A stretch of 40,453 bases of DNA from an uncultured Acinetobacter sp. (GTDB taxonomy: Bacteria; Pseudomonadota; Gammaproteobacteria; Pseudomonadales; Moraxellaceae): positions 1 to 40,453 of the forward strand of contig NZ_CALUDM010000013.1 of NCBI RefSeq assembly GCF_943914805.1, in the 5' to 3' direction. Positions 36,405 to 40,453 of this stretch are shown piece by piece. Under the pieces are notes generated by a model. The model made no database searches and had not been told where the DNA came from. It saw only the letters and a list, made by a program, of their open reading frames with translations. Both the position numbers and the translations under genes were made by a program. Position 1 is the first letter of the stretch; every line of letters starts with the position of its first letter.

Positions 36405-38219
36405 TTACTTTTTAATGTCGAAATACATCCATTCCGAAGGAATAATTGGATGTTTCTTGAATCCAATCACACGTGGTTGTGCGAGCGCATTTCTATAACG
36501 GGTAGATTCCATTTGAACTGGCATATAAACTTCTAAAATACGTGCCATTTTCCGATAGAGTGCATCACGTTCAGGCCCTGGATTCATTCTCTGGGTTTGT
36601 TCGTATAAACGATCAAATTCAGGAATTTTCATACATCCATTATTGGTGACATGAATATTTTTGCTATAAAACAACTGCATAAAGTTGTCTGCATCTGGGT
36701 AATCTGCAATCCAAGCTGAACCCTTAAACATAGTCTTACATTGTTTTTCCGCTTTTAATGATTCAGCAAACGGCATCGACTTGGTTGTCATCTTAATTTT
36801 GATGCTGTCCAAAGCTTTTTTCCAAAACTCTGCACCTTGCTGGCTCTTTAATGTATTCCCCGATAATGTCATTTCAATCACAAGTGGTTTGCCATTTGGC
36901 AGCGTCCGCCAACCATCAGCACCGACTTTATAGTGATAACGATCTAAGAGTAAATTTGCTGCTTTAACTGAATAAGGAATACTGGTTTTATAATTTGGGT
37001 CATACCCGACAATACCGTAAGGAATTGGATATTGCAGTTTTTGTGCATCACCTTTTAACAAAATTTTAATTTGATTATCTGGTGAATACGCCATTGCCAT
37101 TGCACGACGTAAAGCAATTTTATCTTTGGTCAATCCACCAACCACAGGGTTTTGCATATTCCAATAATGATAATCAATAGATGGGTCGACAATACGAGAG
37201 AGCTGTACACCTTTTTTAACTAATTCAGGTTTTAACTTACCATCCTGAATCGCTTGAACAGTAAGTTCACCATCCAAAACAAAAAGATCTGTTTCATCTT
37301 TACTGAACGATAACCAACGAGATTGACCTTCTTCCATCACTTGAATATCAACAACGCCAATTTGAGGCATTTTTTTGCCTTTCATTGCATTCACAATTTT
37401 CTGATCTTCAGGTGAAGAGGCTTTGAAATCCCAAACATAGCCACGAAAATCAGGATTTGCTTTGAGAATAATGCGTGAACCTGGCGTCCATTTAGAAAGC
37501 ACATAAGGACCTGTACCCACTGGATTTGCCATCGCAAACCCGGCTTTATCTCGATAATGTTCAATCACTTCTCTTGCCACAGCACCCGCAGGCTGATGCG
37601 CCAATAACATTGGGAAGTTTTGATCAGGTTGCTTTAGCTTAATCACCAAGGTATAGCGATCAGGTGCATACAAACCTTCAACTGACATATCGTAATTGAA
37701 CTTGCCTGTTTTTTTGGCTTGTGCAAGAACTTTATCCATACCTACAATTTTGTCATCAAACAACCAACTATTTGGTGAACGTAAAGATGGATCAAGCAAA
37801 CGTTTATAAGAATAAACATAATCTTGCGCAGTTAATTCACGTGGTTTACCTTTAAATACAGGATCTTTGGCAAAATAAATTCCTTTTTGCACTTTGAAGG
37901 TATAGGTCAAACCATCACTACTGACTTCAGGCATAGCAACCGCAGTACGAGTCACTAATTTTGCAGGAGAGGCTAAATAATCGTAGGTATATAAACCTTC
38001 GAAAATAGAATTATGTACATGTGCAGAATATAAATCGTGCGTTCCAGCTGGATCGAAACCCGTTTCAGCCACAGGGAAAACATAACGCAAAACTTTATTT
38101 GGATCGGCTGGACTTTTCGCAGATACATTCATCGTGCCAGTGAGAAACATACTCCCCAATAGAACACTAACCCCGATTTGCTTCAATTTCCGATTAAGAT
38201 TGTCCTTCATCATTTTCAT
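36405..38219 (-). CDS. Family-5 solute-binding protein of the peptide importer (second copy)
   Basis: Periplasmic peptide-binding protein (SBP_bac_5 family) that delivers substrate to the permeases. It has about 604 residues with a signal peptide ending near NVSA before KSPADPNKVL. Family blocks include ALRRAMAMAYSPDNQIKILLKG and NPVGTGPYVLSKWTPGSRI, and the C-terminal domain has WIADYPDADNFMQLFYS. Start is uncertain: ATG at 38219 is preferred over TTG at 38222, and ATGs also occur at 38213 and 38210; only a weak AAG precedes. It is a paralogue of the next gene, with parallel blocks over the full length. The 14-bp gap suggests one transcript. Confidence 0.9.
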   Translation of the reverse strand: MKMMKDNLNRKLKQIGVSVLLGSMFLTGTMNVSAKSPADPNKVLRYVFPVAETGFDPAGTHDLYSAHVHNSIFEGLYTYDYLASPAKLVTRTAVAMPEVSSDGLTYTFKVQKGIYFAKDPVFKGKPRELTAQDYVYSYKRLLDPSLRSPNSWLFDDKIVGMDKVLAQAKKTGKFNYDMSVEGLYAPDRYTLVIKLKQPDQNFPMLLAHQPAGAVAREVIEHYRDKAGFAMANPVGTGPYVLSKWTPGSRIILKANPDFRGYVWDFKASSPEDQKIVNAMKGKKMPQIGVVDIQVMEEGQSRWLSFSKDETDLFVLDGELTVQAIQDGKLKPELVKKGVQLSRIVDPSIDYHYWNMQNPVVGGLTKDKIALRRAMAMAYSPDNQIKILLKGDAQKLQYPIPYGIVGYDPNYKTSIPYSVKAANLLLDRYHYKVGADGWRTLPNGKPLVIEMTLSGNTLKSQQGAEFWKKALDSIKIKMTTKSMPFAESLKAEKQCKTMFKGSAWIADYPDADNFMQLFYSKNIHVTNNGCMKIPEFDRLYEQTQRMNPGPERDALYRKMARILEVYMPVQMESTRYRNALAQPRVIGFKKHPIIPSEWMYFDIKK

Positions 38220-38233
38220 CAACTTAAATATGG

Positions 38234-40012
38234 TTATTTTTTGACAGGCTGTACATCAAGATATTGCCACGAAGTATTCATAATAGGATGTGCTTTAAAC
38301 CCTTGCACTTGAGGATGAATTAACCAGTTACGAATACGGGTAATATGTAAAATCCACGGGTTGTCTGCTTCAATTTGACGATTCATTTTTTCATAAAAAG
38401 GAACACGTTGTTCAGGCAATAAACGCATTGCTTCATCATAAAGCGAATCATAAGCTTTTGACTGATAACAACTTAAATTACCACGTGTAGCGTTTGGGCC
38501 GTAAAGCAACTGTGCAAAGTTTTCCCCTTCTGGGTAGTCTGCAATCCATGCACCGCCCCACATCATATATTTACATTGCATCGCTTCTTTCATGTTGTCT
38601 GCAAAGTTACTCACTTTAAACTCAACACGTACGCCAATTGCATCTAAATTTTTCTTCCAAAGTTCAGACTGAATGACTGAACTTGAGCTATTTTCTGTAT
38701 TAAATTTCAGTGTGAATGGCTGACCATTCGGTAAGGTACGATAACCATCTTTACCTTTTTTATAATTAAAATGATCGAGTAACTTATTCGCTAATAATGG
38801 GTTATAACCAATACTGCTTCTGTATTTTGGATTATTCCCTTGCACACCATCGGGAATAAACATTTCAGCTCTAACTGCTTGTCCCTTGTAAAGTTGTTTA
38901 ATCGCTTCTGCTTGGTTATACGACATACTGATCGCACGGCGTAACGCAATTTTATCTAAACCAAACCCGCCAACAATCGGGTCTTTCATATTAAACATGG
39001 TGTATGTAATTTCGGCATCTTTGTTTGGAAAATGCTGAATACCTTGTTTTTGTAATTCTGGTTTCAGTTTGTTTCCATCCAATGCTTGCGAAACAGCGTT
39101 CGAAGTCAGCTTATCAAAATCGAGTTGCCCTGATTTAAATGCAAGCCAACGAGATTGTTCTTCCTCAATAATACTGACTGTTACCTTACCGACTTGAGGC
39201 ATTTTCTTGCCCGACATGTCTTTAACCAGTTTGTTATCCCAAGCTGTGCCAGTCGATTTAAAATTCCAAACAAAACCACGATATTCAGGATTGGCAACCA
39301 ATTCAATTTTACTACGTGGCACATATTTACTCAGTTGATATGGGCCTGTACCTACTGGATGTTGCCCAACTCGATCACCATAAAAATCAACTACTTCTTT
39401 TGCAGTTCCACTAAAAGTCACATAAGCAAGAATGTATTGAAAATTATAATCAGGACGAGTCAATGTGAATTGCAAGGTATAACGATCTAAGGCTTTTAAC
39501 CCTGCAATTGGTGCATCGTAATCAAATTTTCCTGTTTTTTTCGCATTTGCAACCGCTTGATCTAAACCAACGATTTTGCCATCGATAAAATTAAATGCGG
39601 GTGAATGGTTTTTAGGATCACTGACTCGCTGGATTGAATAAATATAATCTTGGGCTGTAAGTTCTCGCGCTTTGCCTTTGAAAGCAGGATCGGCAGAATA
39701 ATAAATACCTGGTCGAATTTTGAAGGTATAAACTTTACCTTCTTGTTCAATTTTTGGCATTGCTTGAGCTGTATTCGGAACTAACACCACAGGACGTGCA
39801 AGATAATCGTATTTTAATAACGGCTCAAAGATGGCTTCGGCAATGTTTCCACTATAAAAATTATAGGTTTTCACCATATCAAAACCATCATCTGGCGCTT
39901 CAAATGCCAAATTTAATACTTTATCCTGCTGAGCTGGTGACTTTGCAATTGCCACTCCCCCACAACTTATTGCACAACCCATCAGTGCAACTTGCAAAAA
40001 CTTGAGTTCCAA
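38234..40012 (-). CDS. Family-5 solute-binding protein of the peptide importer (first copy)
   Basis: Periplasmic substrate-binding protein of the peptide/nickel class, first gene of the operon. The 592-residue protein has a signal peptide ending near GVAIA before KSPAQQDKVL. The blocks ALRRAISMSYNQAEAIKQLYKG, HPVGTGPYQLSKYVPRSKI and WIADYPEGENFAQLLYG run parallel to its neighbour. The start appears to be TTG at 40012 with TAGG about 7 bases upstream; no in-frame ATG occurs before the signal core. LMGC in the signal is a poor lipobox, so a soluble periplasmic protein is more likely than a lipoprotein. No clear promoter is visible upstream. Confidence 0.9.
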   Translation of the reverse strand: MELKFLQVALMGCAISCGGVAIAKSPAQQDKVLNLAFEAPDDGFDMVKTYNFYSGNIAEAIFEPLLKYDYLARPVVLVPNTAQAMPKIEQEGKVYTFKIRPGIYYSADPAFKGKARELTAQDYIYSIQRVSDPKNHSPAFNFIDGKIVGLDQAVANAKKTGKFDYDAPIAGLKALDRYTLQFTLTRPDYNFQYILAYVTFSGTAKEVVDFYGDRVGQHPVGTGPYQLSKYVPRSKIELVANPEYRGFVWNFKSTGTAWDNKLVKDMSGKKMPQVGKVTVSIIEEEQSRWLAFKSGQLDFDKLTSNAVSQALDGNKLKPELQKQGIQHFPNKDAEITYTMFNMKDPIVGGFGLDKIALRRAISMSYNQAEAIKQLYKGQAVRAEMFIPDGVQGNNPKYRSSIGYNPLLANKLLDHFNYKKGKDGYRTLPNGQPFTLKFNTENSSSSVIQSELWKKNLDAIGVRVEFKVSNFADNMKEAMQCKYMMWGGAWIADYPEGENFAQLLYGPNATRGNLSCYQSKAYDSLYDEAMRLLPEQRVPFYEKMNRQIEADNPWILHITRIRNWLIHPQVQGFKAHPIMNTSWQYLDVQPVKK

Positions 40013-40453
40013 ATTTGTACCTACATTTTTTATAAATAAGATTATGTTTTGACAGAACTTTTTACTATGTTTGTCATCCTGTACTTCACTAATTTTAGCA
40101 CTGCCTTACAACGCTAAATTAACCATAGTGAAAAATTGGACAACAGAACAGTGGTAAATGTAAAGCGAATTTCATGCCACTACTCCTAGCTCGGGCTTAA
40201 TTTAGGTTCTTTTTACCGTAAAAATATCTACGATAATTCTCTATTTATCATGTATCGACATCCTATCGACTTATACAATCATTACCTAAATATTAAATTC
40301 AGATAACTAATATCAGAACAGCTCATAATGCACAATTAAAATGCACTGCTGAGTCAAAATTGCTCATTTATTTTATCAAAGACTATATTTTTATACACAA
40401 TCAATTGATTATAAATAATTTGATTGCTTCTATCGAGAAATTCTTTCCTCATG
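40013..40453. other. AT-rich non-coding end of window
   Basis: The 441 bp upstream of the importer operon hold no ORF that I can support, no hairpin terminator and no convincing -35/-10 pair. It presumably contains the operon's promoter. The last three bases are ATG on the plus strand, but nothing of a following gene can be read. Confidence 0.5.

Noticed and set aside
40029..40057. TATAAA as -10 for the importer operon
   Set aside because: It would leave a leader of about 10 nt, hardly including the ribosome site, and the -35 is poor.
40451..40453. Possible start of a plus-strand gene at the window end
   Set aside because: Only the ATG is present, with no strong ribosome site before it, so nothing can be concluded.

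Overview
The window looks like chromosomal DNA of an Acinetobacter species. It is AT-rich, and I recognise the BfmR/BfmS two-component pair, a fused nuoCD inside a complete 13-gene nuo operon, and class Ia nrdA/nrdB genes of the Acinetobacter/Pseudomonas type. The genus call comes from protein recall, not from a search; I cannot name the species.

Layout. Positions 37-2957 (minus strand) hold a small membrane protein, a long cold-shock-domain protein with a tandem-repeat middle and a C-terminal membrane anchor, and upp (uracil salvage). Positions 3079-18132 (minus) are the complete respiratory complex I operon nuoA-B-CD-E-F-G-H-I-J-K-L-M-N, tightly packed with several ATGA start/stop overlaps and ending in a strong hairpin terminator. 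A long AT-rich spacer (18133-18869) separates nuoA from a divergent 116-aa gene of unknown function. Convergent to that gene is bfmRS (19367-21757, minus), the envelope/biofilm regulator pair.

A roughly 600-bp divergent regulatory region follows. It carries a candidate BfmR autoregulatory box and a sigma70-like nrdA promoter with an exact DnaA-box 9-mer between its -35 and -10. nrdA and nrdB (22360-26880, plus) encode aerobic ribonucleotide reductase; between them lie a G/C-rich inverted-repeat element and a well-supported 43-aa membrane mini-protein. After nrdB there is a frameshifted membrane-protein gene, then scpA-scpB (chromosome condensation) and rluB (23S rRNA pseudouridine synthase with a long disordered tail). 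The last block (30492-40012, minus) is a six-gene peptide-type ABC importer operon: two paralogous family-5 solute-binding proteins, an exported M3 zinc metallopeptidase, two permeases and one double-ATPase. This suggests that peptides may be trimmed in the periplasm as well as imported.

Most of the window is ordinary core genome. I did not find a phage, IS element, CRISPR array, rRNA or tRNA. The points most worth a second look are the repeat-bearing cold-shock membrane protein, the mini-protein inside nrdAB, the DnaA box in the nrdA promoter, the candidate BfmR site, and the peptidase-containing importer operon. None of these amounts to a clearly new system from sequence alone.
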